Positions 9,171 through 54,500 of a stretch of DNA of 64,000 nt are shown one piece after another (within the stretch, counting starts at the first letter, position 1; every line of letters starts with the position of its first letter). The position numbers and the translations under genes were made by a program. The notes beneath the pieces are model-generated. The model saw only the letters and a list, made by a program, of their open reading frames with translations. It was not told where the DNA came from and searched no databases. The stretch spans positions 22,326,701 to 22,390,700 of the forward strand of contig CM056376.1 of NCBI GenBank assembly GCA_029718625.1, in the 5' to 3' direction. The DNA comes from Synaphobranchus kaupii. Its lineage: Eukaryota > Chordata > Actinopteri > Anguilliformes > Synaphobranchidae.

Positions 9171-12100
9171 TATGTCTATATGCTATTTGAGTGGAGCCTG
9201 CAATGCAATGGAATTTCTTAACAGATTGGCTACTGTAACTTAAAAATCCATTTAAAGCATTCGGTATTAAATGAATGTGTCCCACTCCGAATTATTCTGT
9301 TAGTCCATTGCTGTTGAGGAAAATATGAACCTTTACAGGCTACGTGAAATGTAATCCTTCTTTTGTATTAGTCTGATTCAAACAAGCCTACTTAGTGCCT
9401 GATTTAGCTTTAGCATGTGAAAAACATTTTCACACACGGAAAGCTAATAACACAACCAATGATTGGTGCAAAACAAATACCTTGACTAATCATTGGCCAG
9501 GTTTTGTGTCTGCGAAAAGGTTATGCACATTCTAAAGGTCTTAACGTAGTAAATCAGACCCTTAGTCTACTCTACAAACACAAATACACTGTATTTAATG
9601 TAGGCTACGCCAGGTGGCGATATATCATTGAAGATATTTCTATAGGTAGCACAATTGAGTGCTGGGTGTTGAACAAAATGCTGACTATAAAGTTTCTGAT
9701 ATAAATTAAGTTATCTGTCCGCTTCAAATATTGTAAACTCTTACTTTTGACACTAGAGGTAAGAAAACATAACAGAAGGAAAACAAGAAATTATATGACT
9801 TTATTTTTTGGAGATAATTTGGTAACAGCGATGACAATGTCACCAAAAGTCCTTCAATTGAAACTCGCTCATCAATGTGGTCGTAGCTAATATTTCTAAA
9901 CTGAAATGGAAAGATGCAACCTTTTATGCCTTGTGTAAGTACTCCCACATTTCAAGCATTGTTTTTATACTGTAAATTATGGCTCGTGTTTCTAATTAAC
10001 TGATGTTCAACAAAAGAGGAATATGACCAGAAATGCGACTCTAATTTCTAGGGATCAACTTGCATCCATCAGTCAAGAACAAAGGCCGTACTGATGAGTC
10101 GACGTTGCTATTCCTGTGAGATGTGGCATCGGACAAACGGGATGAATTTTTGGCTACTTTCCCTATTGCAAACTTTATGCGAAGTAGTTACTTTGGGATA
10201 ACAATGAGGTCATTACTGCCGTGGGCGTAACGGGGCAGTTCCACGAGGCGTGACTTGGTCTGTAACTCTGATAATCCTGGATGTAGTGAAAGTTTTTTCG
10301 CGAAAGTACACTGAAGAAAAAAAGAGTGAACTGAACTCCGGAGGACCTGCAGACATACCGGATCAGGAATACCGCTCGCTGACCACTGCATCAGCGTAAC
10401 AAAGTGATATCCGAAGTCTATTATTTGCAACTTTTTTCTGTCTTCAAATTTCAAAGCACGTAAGTGTTCATCTTTAGAAACGTGCTGCAATTTGATCAAG
10501 TCGATGGTTTGTTTAATCGAGGATGAGAGAAAAGTAGCCTACGAGTCTTTCTGGTGTTGCACATTTGCCTCACCTTTCCTCCGTTAAAGCCAGTTTATAG
10601 TCTCCCCCCAGACTTTTGTTTGTAGCCTATTTCTTTTGATTGCGTTCGTTAGACGCGGTGTGAGGACATGTTTGATTTTAAGTGGAAGCAGATAGTCCTG
10701 GTTCTCATAATTCCTGATATTGTTTAGTTTATTAAAGGTTGAGTTGTTTTATTATTTCCATAGATGCCATTGTACCAGTATACGCGTGAAAGTTGATTAG
10801 CTCACTAGTTCGCAGCAGGATGCATTGAACTACATAAAGCATGATATATCGGCGGTTAATTTCAGGGTTGCGCATCCCTTTTACACCGAACCTTCCAGTG
10901 CAGTTCTATTGTTACTTTAGAATGACATTTTGTCTGTCCGAAACTGTCATCCTGTGATTTAAAAGCACATAGACACTATTGTAAGTTTAAGATATTTGCA
11001 AGTTATTCTGCATTGTATTGGAAGTAGGGAGAAAGAGTGGAAGGGATTACGAAATGTGCTGACATAATTAAATATCTTAAACCCCCAGGGCAGTGCCCCT
11101 TGATGTGCATATATTCCTTGGCCAACAGTGCTATGTGCAGAGTCATGGTTGCTTTTGTCACTTTTGCATGGTATTGGGCGATTCAATATTGAGATGCATG
11201 CCTTAGAGAAAATAAAGTGCACTGTGTGCCAGTGTGTCCATATATGTGTTTCTTTGTTTATCTCAATGTCCTAAGTTGTGACTAAAAGGTAGAAGAAATG
11301 TACTATGTATTTGGAGGGTTGCTTGCTTTATATAATGTGCCAAAAGTTAATATATTTGTTGTAAGAACAGATACCGCTGTAAGGTAGCATTAATCAGTTT
11401 ACTCAGAGAAAGTTGACATGCATATTGGGGAACCCCCCATTGTATGATAAGAAGTGTCAAAGGATTCTCAGTGACCCCACTTAGTCAGTAACGTCAGTGT
11501 TCTATAAAAACCTGAGACAGAAGCTCTTGCAGCACAGTGTCCCTATCACAATGGTTTTCTGCAGGGGACAGAGGGAAGACTGCCCCCTAATGGTCCTCCA
11601 ATACCAATTCCAAGAGAAACCTGCTGATTTTTCTCTGCTCATCTCCTGCCCAGGCACTAATGTTCATTCCACCTATAGACCTATAGTTTCAGCCAGTATT
11701 CACTAGAACGTTTCAGGGTGGTATGGCAGCTGGAGACCATCTCAGACAAGCAAACAAGAAAAATCTGTCCATTCTTCACAAATGGTGATAGGAAGCTGTA
11801 AAGAAATGCAGAGGTCAGTTCCTGAGACAATGAAAGGGCTTGTACGTATTAGAGGAGGCCATGAATAGTAAAATAGGCATTTTAGATTTATATTTAAAAC
11901 CTAGCCAGCTCTGCCTGGATGCCATACTTTGTTTGGTTGGCTGTTGCTAGGTGACTGTAGTTTGACGCCCCCTCCCCTTGTCAGATCTCATCATCTATTT
12001 TAGCACTTATTTGCTGAAATATAGCCTACTCTGTCTTTCGTATCATAAATTAGTTTGGATTATATATTTTATATAGATTTATATATATTTAAAAAAAAAC

Positions 12101-13034
12101 ATATTTTACAGCTAATCTGTATGAACCCCTTTGATGGCCAAAATCTATCTACGTGCATTTTTAGCAAAGATAGGTACACCTTCAAAGGATGTATTCCCCT
12201 GGCATTCCATACATGTTGCAAGGTTGACTTCCCCTAGGACTCACTCATGGACAGTTTGATGGCACAACTCACAGAAGTCTTGGAAAGCTAAACATTCCTA
12301 ATGTATCGACCTACAACTCCCACAGGAACAGGGAGTCTGAGCATGTTGGAGATGAAATGCAAAGATAGGGAAGTGAAGTCAGCGTGATCCCACATGTGCT
12401 TGTTATTAATCTGACCTGTAGCATACATTGCGTTCAGCATAGATGCTCACCAAGAATACGCTTTGTGAAAAAAGCAGGAACACATAATCTCATCTTGGTT
12501 TTGTAACAGCTTTTGGTTTTAAAATGTGTAACCACTGCCACGTTATGTCAGTGGAAGGGGGGAGGTGTGGGGGGGGGGGGGGAGGCAGCTGAGGAATGGA
12601 AAATTTTAATTGTGGAGAAATTCAACTTTCTCTGTCAGAGGTTTTTAATCATGTAAAACTGCTCTGTTGACATAAGGACATAGTACATTGCAAAAAAAGT
12701 GAGGAGGAACTTGGTACATTGTTCATTGCACAAAAAAGTGAGGAGGATGGTTCATTGCCCAAATATAATCCTCTTTTTTCACTAATAGCATGCTGTGGTC
12801 ACCGCGTGTGCTCTTTAAGCTTCACTGCTTACCAGTTCAACACCAAATTGATGTAGGCTGCTGCGACTCATCTAAAAAGCACTCTATGGTATTAGCCCTG
12901 GCTGCCTCGCCAATGTTCTTCAATACCTATATGTCTTCTTAAATGTAAATTTATTATATTGCCGAGATCAAAGAATAAATTCAACTTTGCAATGCCAAGG
13001 ACACTGAGCCAGTATTTGTGACTTCCTTCACCGT
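9171..13034. other. Intergenic / possible loxl2 upstream region
   Basis: No recognisable protein-coding exon. The most exon-like spot is 10200-10459: less AT-rich than its surroundings and ending in a strong donor consensus CAC|GTAAGT (GT at 10460). It could be the non-coding first exon of loxl2, whose 5' UTR exon must lie upstream of 16376, but nothing else supports this. A 14-base G run lies at 12569-12582. Confidence 0.3.
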
Positions 13035-13042
13035 ATGGAAAC

Positions 13043-13150
13043 CAGAGGTGGAAAGTCCAGGTGGTCAGAAGTAAAAGTCCTGCCATGTGTTTTGTGGAAT
13101 AAAATACCGGGGAGGACTTTTACTTTCTGAACCTGGATTTTCTACCTCTG
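13043..13150. mobile_element. Short hAT-type MITE with 8-bp target duplication
   Basis: The termini are CAGAGGTGGAAAGTCCAG at 13043 and, inverted, CTGGATTTTCTACCTCTG ending at 13150. The inner arms AAGTAAAAGTCC and GGACTTTTACTTTCTG extend the inverted repeat. The 8-bp ATGGAAAC occurs immediately outside both ends (13035-13042 and 13151-13158). CAG-starting ends plus an 8-bp duplication are the hallmark of the hAT superfamily. No coding capacity. A related, longer copy lies at 25077. Confidence 0.85.
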
Positions 13151-13158
13151 ATGGAAAC

Positions 13159-13523
13159 CAACAATGCTTCCGTATAAGTTTGCATGCATAGGCTCCCCCC
13201 ATTGTTTTCAGATACCCTGATCCAGTTCCCCAAAAAGAAGGCTGTAGTTGGTTTGTGAGTCAAAGGCGTCTTTCCTCTTGAACTCACAAATGCAGCTCTT
13301 TGAAGACTGTTTGTGGTTTTACTTTGTTCAGTCAAGGAGAAATTAATTTACTGCAGTGGACAATTGTCCTGTTTGATGAAACAACTGGCAACCATGCAGT
13401 GCAGGAGGAAATCTTGATAATTTCCTGAAGGTTTTATAGTATTCTCAGCCTTTTGCTTTCTTAACTCTTACTGCTCCTTAAAGTTGAGTATCTCATTTGT
13501 GCATATGGAGTATATATGGCCTA
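13159..13523. other. Intergenic, nothing recognised
   Basis: Unique-looking sequence with no exon or repeat that I can identify. Confidence 0.4.
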
Positions 13524-14690
13524 CAGTTAAATGCAAAAGTATTGGGAAAGTTACACATTTTTGGTTGTATTGGCTCTATACTCCAGCACAATGGATTTGA
13601 AATAAAACAATATAATATGCAGAATGTCAGCTTTAATTTGAGGGTATCTACTGCGAGTGATTTGTGTAGGAATTACAGCCCTTTTATACGCAGTCCCTCC
13701 ATTTTAAGGGACCAAAGTAATTGGACAATTGGCTGCTCGGGTGTTTCTTAGCCAGCTGTGTGTCTTCACAGCATTACTTCATGCACAAGAAAGCTAACAA
13801 AAGGTCTAGAGTTGATTCTAGGAGTGGAATTTGCATTTGGAGTCGGTTGCTGTTGTCGCTCAACTTGAGGACCAAATGAGTGTCAATGCCAGTATAGCAG
13901 GCCATCATGAGGCTGTAAAATCAGAATCAATCAATCAGAGACATAGCCAAAACATTGATTGTGTAAAAATCAACTATTTTATACATTGTTACAAAGCAAG
14001 AATGCACTGGTGAGCTCAGCAATAGCAAGTGATGTGGTATACCACAGAAGACCGCTGTAGTGGATAACTGACGAATACTTTCAATTGTGAAGAAAAACCC
14101 AATCTGGTGATGTCAATCTGTTGATGAAGTAACTGCTGACGGCAGCAGCAGGATCAATTGTGAAGTGTACAGAAACATCTTATCTGCTCAGATCCAACCA
14201 AATGCCTCAAAACACATTGGACTCACCTTGCAGCAGAACAATGACCTCAAACATACTGCTAAAGCAACCAAGGAGTTTTTCAGGGCCCAAAAGTTGAATG
14301 TTCTTGACTGGTCAAGTCAATCAGCCATTGTGAATCCAATTGAACATGAGTTTCACTTGCTGAATACAAGACTGAAGGAAAAATGCCCCAGAAATAAGCA
14401 GGAACTGAAGATGGCTGCAGTACAAGCCTGGCAGAGCATCACCAGGGACGATACCTAGTCTGGTGATGTCGATCTGTTGCAGACTTCCAACAGTCATTGA
14501 ATGTAAAGGATTTGCAACTACTAAATGTGACAACTTTATTTCAGATTATGATAATTTATCCAATTACTTTTGTCCCCCTAAAATGGGGGGGGGGGGGGGG
14601 GGGGCTACATATAAATAGGGCTGTAATTCCTACACACATTACCTGATATGGATGTAAATACACTCAAATTAAAGTCTGTACTTTAACCAC
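13524..14690 (+). mobile_element. Old Tc1-like transposon, right terminus lost
   Basis: The left end CAGTTAAATGCAAAAGTATT at 13524 follows a TA dinucleotide. Family landmarks include TCCAGCACAATGGATTTGAAAT and a right part with CCAATTACTTTTGTCCCCCTAAAATGGGG (around 14560-14590) and GATATGGATGTAAATAC (14647). The expected mirror of the left terminus is absent after about 14690, so the right inverted repeat is gone. A 20-base G run (14585-14604) lies in the right part. The MITE at 22669 shares the same termini. Confidence 0.82.
14165..14458 (+). pseudogene. Tc1-like transposase C-terminal remnant
   Basis: A 97-codon frame matches the end of Tc1-type transposases: QQNNDLKHT followed by NPIEHEFHLL and a Trp-rich tail (AWQSI). 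The first Asp of the family's DND catalytic motif is Asn here (codon at 14237). The PDLNP motif before the third catalytic residue is degraded to AIVNP, although the Glu itself is kept. The N-terminal domain upstream is not readable as an open frame. The remnant is part of the relic at 13524-14690. Confidence 0.8.
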
Positions 14691-16375
14691 TGAAAGCTAA
14701 CACAGTAGTTAACAGAGTGGTGCATAATCGTTTCATCAAGTGTATGCAGTGATTAAAAGTGATTTTTCTAAATGGAATTTATCATTTAATTTTCCAAACA
14801 TGATGTGAAGAAAGAAGCTGTGTGTTTACCTGGCAATGGGTTATTCAGGTCTTTGGCACACTTGTTCATCTAGGAACATTAATGTAAAAAGGTTGAGACT
14901 AATGATAAATTTAAAGGGAAGCTTGATACCAATAATAATGGTATCAATGGTGTTTTAGAGGGAAGTAACACTGGTGTCAACATAGTGACACTGACAAGCC
15001 TAATATACACACATCATTTTCTTACAAATGTAGAAATGCCGAAGAATATTTGATTGGTTATATGTACCAAGCACACTCCTAATCAATCTTCCTTACAAAT
15101 TCAAAATGCTCTGGACATCCATTCAAACACTTACATGGGTTTTATTCTCTCATAAATCCTCTCACTCTTTAAAGATCTCCAGTGGTGTCACTCCAGAAGG
15201 TAAATTTTTTTTGTGAGTAATCCATCTCCATACCTCTTTATTTTTGGCAATAATGCTTTAGTGTTCTGCTTCCTCTGGCTGTCGGAGTCCATACCCACTG
15301 TGATATGGGTTAACATGGATAGCACATTTTGTTGAGATGTATCATGGATGGTGCTGCATTACAAAGTTGACTGGACCGATGAAGTAGTGGACATGTGTGT
15401 ATGCTCTTTATTTTGTCATCATTTTGTTCCTCTAATTGAAAAATTATTTTTGGATTTCTTAAAGTTCTACTACAAGTTGCATTGTATGTTCTTCATCAGC
15501 GTGTCTGAGGATTGAGGAATGTTATGTAATAGAAATCCCCACCACCATTTCAGATCTACAGTTTCAAGTTTTGTCTCTTTCTTTCGGGATATATGATATA
15601 CAGTAGACATGTATAAACAGGGAGAGGAGGCACCAGTTGTTTTAATAAGATTTGTAGATTAAGCCGTAGATTAAGTATTCTCTCTTAAAATCTGCGAGTC
15701 TTTTAGTCAGATTCATCTATTCAGAGTGAGAATTCACTTTTCTACATTTATCCAAGTGGTTGATTAATAAAACATGTGAAATTGTATTTATTGTGTTTGC
15801 TGTGAAACTCCTCGTTAATATTTTAGTTAGAATGAACTTGCTGCAAATCCTTAGTCTAACAACTGTCACATTACAGCCAGTAAAGCCCCATGAAGTAAAT
15901 CAAACAGAATCAAATATAGCTTTCTTTGAAAATGAAATTGGGGAATTGTGAATATGACACATCAACTACACATTCATGATACATTAAATAAAGCGTCTTT
16001 CACTAAGACATGAGAGGAAGACGGCACCATTCATTATGAGGCCTTTGACCTTAAAACATGGTCAAAGCTAGAACAGCAGCGTCTTACAGAAGCTCTCCTC
16101 TCTATTACTTTTTTTTATTGAGCTCATTGATTTGCAGTCCACGCAGATTTGAGCAGCAGACTTCATTGGCTCACGGATATTTTTCTCTAATCCGCACACA
16201 AATGGGATCAGTTGTTCAAATTAAACCCCATGAGCTGGATCCTTTGAAGCTTTGAGAATTCTTCCGTGTATCATTTTGCACTAAACCATCTTTAGTCCCT
16301 TTAGTCATTTCTCCAAAGTCACAAAGTGCAGCAGAGCATTGACGAGCGACGTGCTCTCTCGTCTCTGTGCTCCAG
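14691..16375. other. Intergenic or loxl2 intron 1, nothing recognised
   Basis: AT-rich sequence without recognisable elements. Its last ~40 bases form a pyrimidine-rich tract ending in CAG, the acceptor of the first loxl2 coding exon. Confidence 0.45.
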
Positions 16376-48887
<32,512 letters not shown>

Positions 48888-51265
48888 ATGGACAAAAGTC
48901 ACAGAGGGGGAGAGAGAACAGGAACTTGACTTACATCTCGACCAACGTCCAACAAGACTGCCACAACTAGACCCCTCCGTTCCCTTGCTCTAAGTGCTGG
49001 AAGAATGACTTTCTTATGATCAAGTACATGGTGCTCATTGACAGCAGTCAACCCCTTCACCACTCTGTTTAGAATGAACATATGAACCAAGCTCACTTTA
49101 CATAGGATTCTAATCCCAATCCCAATCTAATACAAAACAGAGGCAGCCATTCTAGGCAGCTTTCTTGCCTCAGATAAAGAGACTGATGCCCTTGAACTTG
49201 AAACCATGTGAAAATTATCAGAGCAAGCCCTTTTCTTATTAAGATTCAAGATTAGTCTCGCCATGGATCTGCTCTGAAATAATGTCAATTTCCACGTAAA
49301 AAGGAATAATGCACTTTTGAGCTTGCGGTGCACATGATCCACATGCTAATTTGTTTTGAGCATCCATGAACGTAGGGGGAGTATTGAAACCAAACACATT
49401 TTTTATTATACAATTCAACGTGGTTAAGTGTATTTATGACAGCGTAGCTATACAAAACCTTAGTTACACAAACACATTTGTTACACAGAGGCACGTCTGT
49501 AAATTCTGTGGGTGCTATGCATATCAGGACTTTTTGTAGTTAAATGCAATCACTGGAATTTGAGGGGAAATAGATGGGATTTTTTATTCCTCCAAGGATC
49601 CTAAAGGGCCTGAAAGATTTGGAAAGGTTTATGCAGGTTTGTAGCAGAATGATTTGTAGATGGCTAAATTGCTAGTGTTCAGTATGTCATTGTTGCTACA
49701 TGGCTAGCTAGATAGATGGAATTTCCTGGAGTTTGTAAGTACTATAGAAGTGTATTAGCTATGTAGATAATGTATTCATAAATAATTCAAGGTAGGTTTT
49801 ACATTCAGCGAAGTAAAGTTATGTTTTTAAATGGCCATATTGGCAGCAGTTATTTCGTTGTGAGCCAGCATTAGCTTGATGCAACTACAGTAGCTAGTTA
49901 TGTGACGGTCACTGATAAATTGGAACATACATTTCCAGTTGTCCTTGAAGAAAAAAAAAAAGAATAAGATTCAGGGTAGCACATTGTGGTGGTTGTATGT
50001 CAAGAGAGGAAGGTTGTTGCCTTCGCAACATGGATCAAACTACATCACACTTACAGACCCTACTGTAAAAGTGAAGTGATTCTTGCTCCGTTCCAAAGAC
50101 CCTGCACTTGTATGTTTTGGCAATAGAAAACATTTCATCAAATGTGAAGCGGCATTAAAACACCTGCTTGGACTGAAGGAATAAGACGAGGAGGTGTTCT
50201 GCATTTAGTACAGCGAGGTACACTTTATGTTGGGGAAACTTAGAGTGGCCCTATGACAGAACAACAACACAACCTTGGAGGTAACAGTGTAAGAGCGGGC
50301 TTCATTTATAGGCATAACAACTTTGAATATTTAGGAAACGCGTACCTTGTAAAGGTCTGGTTTTGTAATTTACATAGGAAATAAGACCAGTGCCAATTGA
50401 CCAGATTCAGAATATGTATGAATCTCACCAACTTCAGTTATAATAGAAACACAGAAACACATGCCTCAACACAGAATTTATAAATATGGTTAGTTACAAG
50501 AAGCAAAGAGCAACAGTAACTGGCAAGATAACCACATTTTACAAAACATTCAGTGTTAAAATATATTTCCCATGAACATATATCTCAAACACAAATGGAC
50601 AACGTGAATGAATCAATATCACATGTAAACATCTAACCCTCTCCCCCAGTTCACAATGGAGTACCTTGGCTTGGAAAATTCTGGTGTTTATTTTTGGTAT
50701 TCACATGGGCATGTGAAGCTAATGATAAAACTTTGCATGTAAATAATCCAATTTCTATAAAGGGTTGTCCAATTACAATATGCGGAGCTTTGCATCAGAC
50801 AAAGTACAACAATCAATTCGGTATGTGCACAACCACAACATACTGAGGAAAAATACTTAAAATACTTAAAAAGCTTCAACATAATTGAAATCTTCTAAGG
50901 CTTAATGAGAAATTAAGGATCTTATCCTTCAATAGAAACGTGCAGTGGTTTTGAGTCCAATCATTGTGCTCGTTTCCTATTTTTTTGATGAACCATGTCA
51001 TTTTTCCAGCAAGCTTCTAAGTAAATTATTGTTGTAAATGTCAGGGATTTCAATTGGAATTCGCTATTTTCAGTTTGTTTAGAATAATTAAAGTCTCAGC
51101 TTGAGTGTGAGAATGTCTTTTCATTAATAGATTTTTTTTTTCCTTTTTCATTTGTAATGGTGCTACCAAACTGTGACCCTCTGTTTTATGAGGGTACACA
51201 TTTTCAGCCAAATGGCTATGTATGCTTGTACTTGAATGGAAAATAAAAATCCATATTGTGCTTTT
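48888..51265 (+). other. loxl2: Probable loxl2 3' UTR
   Basis: AT-rich, free of recognisable transposons and following directly on the stop codon. AATAAA at 51242-51247 with the T/GT-rich GTGCTTTTTTTTTTTGTCTG about 10-25 bp downstream is the best polyadenylation site I see. Length about 2.4 kb; transcript evidence is lacking. Confidence 0.5.
51242..51247 (+). promoter_or_regulatory. loxl2: Candidate polyadenylation signal of loxl2
   Basis: Canonical AATAAA on the + strand, followed by a T-rich downstream element. It lies about 250 bp from the convergent r3hcc1 stop codon. Confidence 0.45.
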
Positions 51266-51497
51266 TTTTTTTGTCTGCCATAATAAAAGGATGAATTACT
51301 GAGTGAAGTGAGCACCGTTTACTGATCACTACTATCATTACTGTGCAAAGTACATCTGGCTTTCAATCAAGACAATCAGCAAAATAACAAGCGTTGAATC
51401 AAAGTCACAAGTAAAAACGAACCATTATACTCATGCAGGACTCAGGTTCATATACTCAATATGAACCTGAATGAGTGAAAGCACACCTGTGTGAAGT

Positions 51498-51580
51498 TCA
51501 GCAGTGCCGTGCATGGACGCCCAGCGCTTTGGAGACTGTGGGATCAGTTTGTGGCTCCTCGTTCACAGGCCTGAGCAGCT
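51498..51580 (-). CDS. r3hcc1: r3hcc1 last coding exon
   Basis: Acceptor CTGCCAG|AG on the - strand, phase 1 in. Encodes ELLRPVNEEPQTDPTVSKAL and a short end before TGA (complement of 51498-51500). Matches the LLRLVKERPQT region of human R3HCC1. Confidence 0.9.
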
Positions 51581-54500
51581 CTGGCAGAGCATAAGGAGAA
51601 CAGCGTCAGTAATTCCGCTCCGTTAGCCTGCGCCACAAGTATGCTCTCGGACACTTCAGACATCTCTGGGGCCTCAATGGCTTTACTGCATAACCTGTAT
51701 ACAATTATTATTATTATTGTTGTTGCTAAAGACTATCAGCAAAAATCTTCTCACAACCATTAACATATAGAACAGTTCAACCTCTGAAACAGTATGTGCT
51801 ACATGTTGTAACTGACTTAATACTATATTTCCAGTCTGTTCTACTCCCAGATTTTTATTTTGAGTTGAAGTTGAAGTTTAAGTAGGCTTGCTTCCAGTGA
51901 GCATTTATTAACAGGCTGTGAGAAAACAACTTTCTGTAGTCTGCAGAAATTTGTGAAATAAGATAGCATTAGGCAGTCTTTGTTTCAGAAAAAAAATACC
52001 AGGTCTTTCAGTCATTCAACTTAACTTGTGAATTTTTACATTATTACTTAAAGACAGCGTCATACCTGCAAGCCTCAGAGCTTTCGCCTTCGATTTCGTT
52101 GTACCACTTGACAGCTTCCGTGCTCTTATCAACGGGTGTTTTAAGGAAAGGGCTTGGAGTGCTACAAAAGGACATCAATTATCATTTTCTATGAATGGAA
52201 ACCTTGCCTTTGGGTTTCCCCTCAATCTGCACAACATTATCAAGATAATAGTTAGTATGAGAAATTTGAGACCTTGTGAGTCTTTGACAGTTCCAGATTA
52301 CACACTCCAAGGGCATACCTGCTACTGTGCACGAGAAAACTGCCAGGGCATGCCTGTTGTCCACCCAGTGGATCTTCAGACCTTTCGCACTAAAAGAGCA
52401 AGTCACAGTTGTGGTTGACTCAGAATGTTTTCTGTGAAATCCATTCCCAGGTTCAGGTAAGATCTAGACGTGTCACCTGAAGTCTGCGAAGGCGTCCAGA
52501 AGGTCCTCAGTGGTAAACATTGGAGAGATGTTGTAGATTTCCAGAATGTGGCCGAAGGCTTCAGCATCAACCCAGGCATTCCGGTAACACGAGTAGTCAT
52601 TCTGGGCACTCAAAATGACAACATCCTGCTCTTTAAGATTTGTGGTAATCTGCCAGACAGGAAAACACAGAATGAACAAATCAAAGGTTTACGTTTGATA
52701 TTTACCGTGCTAGGAGTGACAACTAAAATATCATTCCACCCATAACCTTCACCCCAACTCTTCCTTGTTCCACACTGTACTGCACCTCACTGATATAATC
52801 TCCATGTATTCGTGGTTCTGGGGCAGGTAGGACTGTCGCTTTACAGGCATCTCCAGGTACATAATCCCAGGACATTGCCGCAAAGTAAGAAACAGGCTGG
52901 TCCCAAGATGGAGGCCAAGGTCCAAGACCGGAGCTGTTGAAGTGCACAAATGCCTCATGCTCACGGGTCACTTGATCTGAGCTGTCAGACAGTTCATCCT
53001 GATTGGCTGTAAGGGACTCCTCTGTGGTATCAGAGCAGGACTCCTCTGAGACACTCATGCTGCTTGCGGCTTGTGTGGCACTGTCCCTCTCGCGCATGGC
53101 CCGAGGCATGTAGATGGCCTTGTCTGGCTTTCTGTTGCCTCTGCTGTTCATCTCTTCAGTCCTGGGCATGGAGTTGTGCTTGGCGTTCCGATATTGCATC
53201 CCTGTTACCAGCTCCAAAGGTTGCTCATATGTTGTACCACCTTTGTCACTGTCATCCTGTGCGGGCATTCTGGGATGGAAACAAAATGGAAATTTCAACA
53301 GCAATAACTGCACTGGAAGAAAACAGGCTTATCAGTATCTCCATCTCTCACATGAAAATAATTGATTTGGTTTCATAAAAATTAATAGTGGGGAAGTTTT
53401 GCACTGTATGGATTACGCTGGCGTAATTCTTCAATTTCATGAATTAAATATATTCTTGTGGATAACAGCGTATGTGTACGGTGCAGGCAGTGGTTTTGCG
53501 GTGTTTGTCGCCCCTTTGTGGCCATAAAGCGTTAGTGGGACTATTGGGTAACAAAGACTATTAACGTTACGTTAGAAATGCAGATTTGTGGCATTGTACC
53601 TTAGGTGAGAGTGGCAAACTGCCATTCTGCGGCTCCGGCCTTCTCCGACAGAAAATGTGCACAGGGATGGGTAGTTTTCGATAGTTTTTTCAATCAGGTC
53701 GCAAAGTCGGCTCGGTAAAGGAGGGAACATCAGCACGCTGGAAGAACAAAGATCTTGGAGACTTTGTGGCCCTGCATTTTCTGCATGTCATTTAGGCTAC
53801 GTGTGTAGCCTATGCTTAGATTGTTTAATATTATGGCTAAGTAATGTAGTTATAAAGTACTAACTAAAAGCAACACAGTTGTGAAAACATTACATTTACT
53901 TTTTTACATTTAATTTTTAATGAACATTTTCATGCTGATCATAAATTCAGAATTTGGCCAAATTTAAGTGTGATTTAAGCATTTAACAATGTCAAAATGT
54001 AAACTTGATAACGTACGACAGGTTTAATTCTGACAGGTTTAACTCAATTATTGTCATTTAAACCATGCATGGAATCTGTTCAACAGACGTCTGGTTATGT
54101 GGAGAATAACTGTTATGGAGTAAAAAAATAAATACACAAATAAATAAAGCTAAACGACATAATTTTGTCAACACAATCTCAAACCCTTATTACCCCCTGA
54201 CATTCAGGCAGACCTGAGCTCGTGACCGTACCTATTCCGTGAGTTTCTTTGTAAAAGGATTTCCAAGTCTTCGAAGATTTTGTGAATAAACTCATTTTCT
54301 TGTTTCGGGAGGTAACATGCATCAGAGGGAAACGCCAGGGTTACAGCAGAAAACGCACTGTTTGCGCAACAGAAAGGGAGAAAACACCCACGTCAATTAA
54401 TAGAAACAATCCTGCAAGTCCCACGGCGATATAGGCTACCGACAATTTAACTAACCCTAACGTTGCTTTCTGCATCAGCACATCCTCTAACTTAGATCTA

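Noticed and set aside
10200..10459. loxl2 first exon and promoter
   Set aside because: Only a GTAAGT donor and mildly higher GC support it; no TATA box, no CpG island and no transcript evidence.
52723..53313. 196-codon - strand frame as a single-exon gene
   Set aside because: Its ends run into introns; the internal part is the large r3hcc1 exon with matching phases on both sides.
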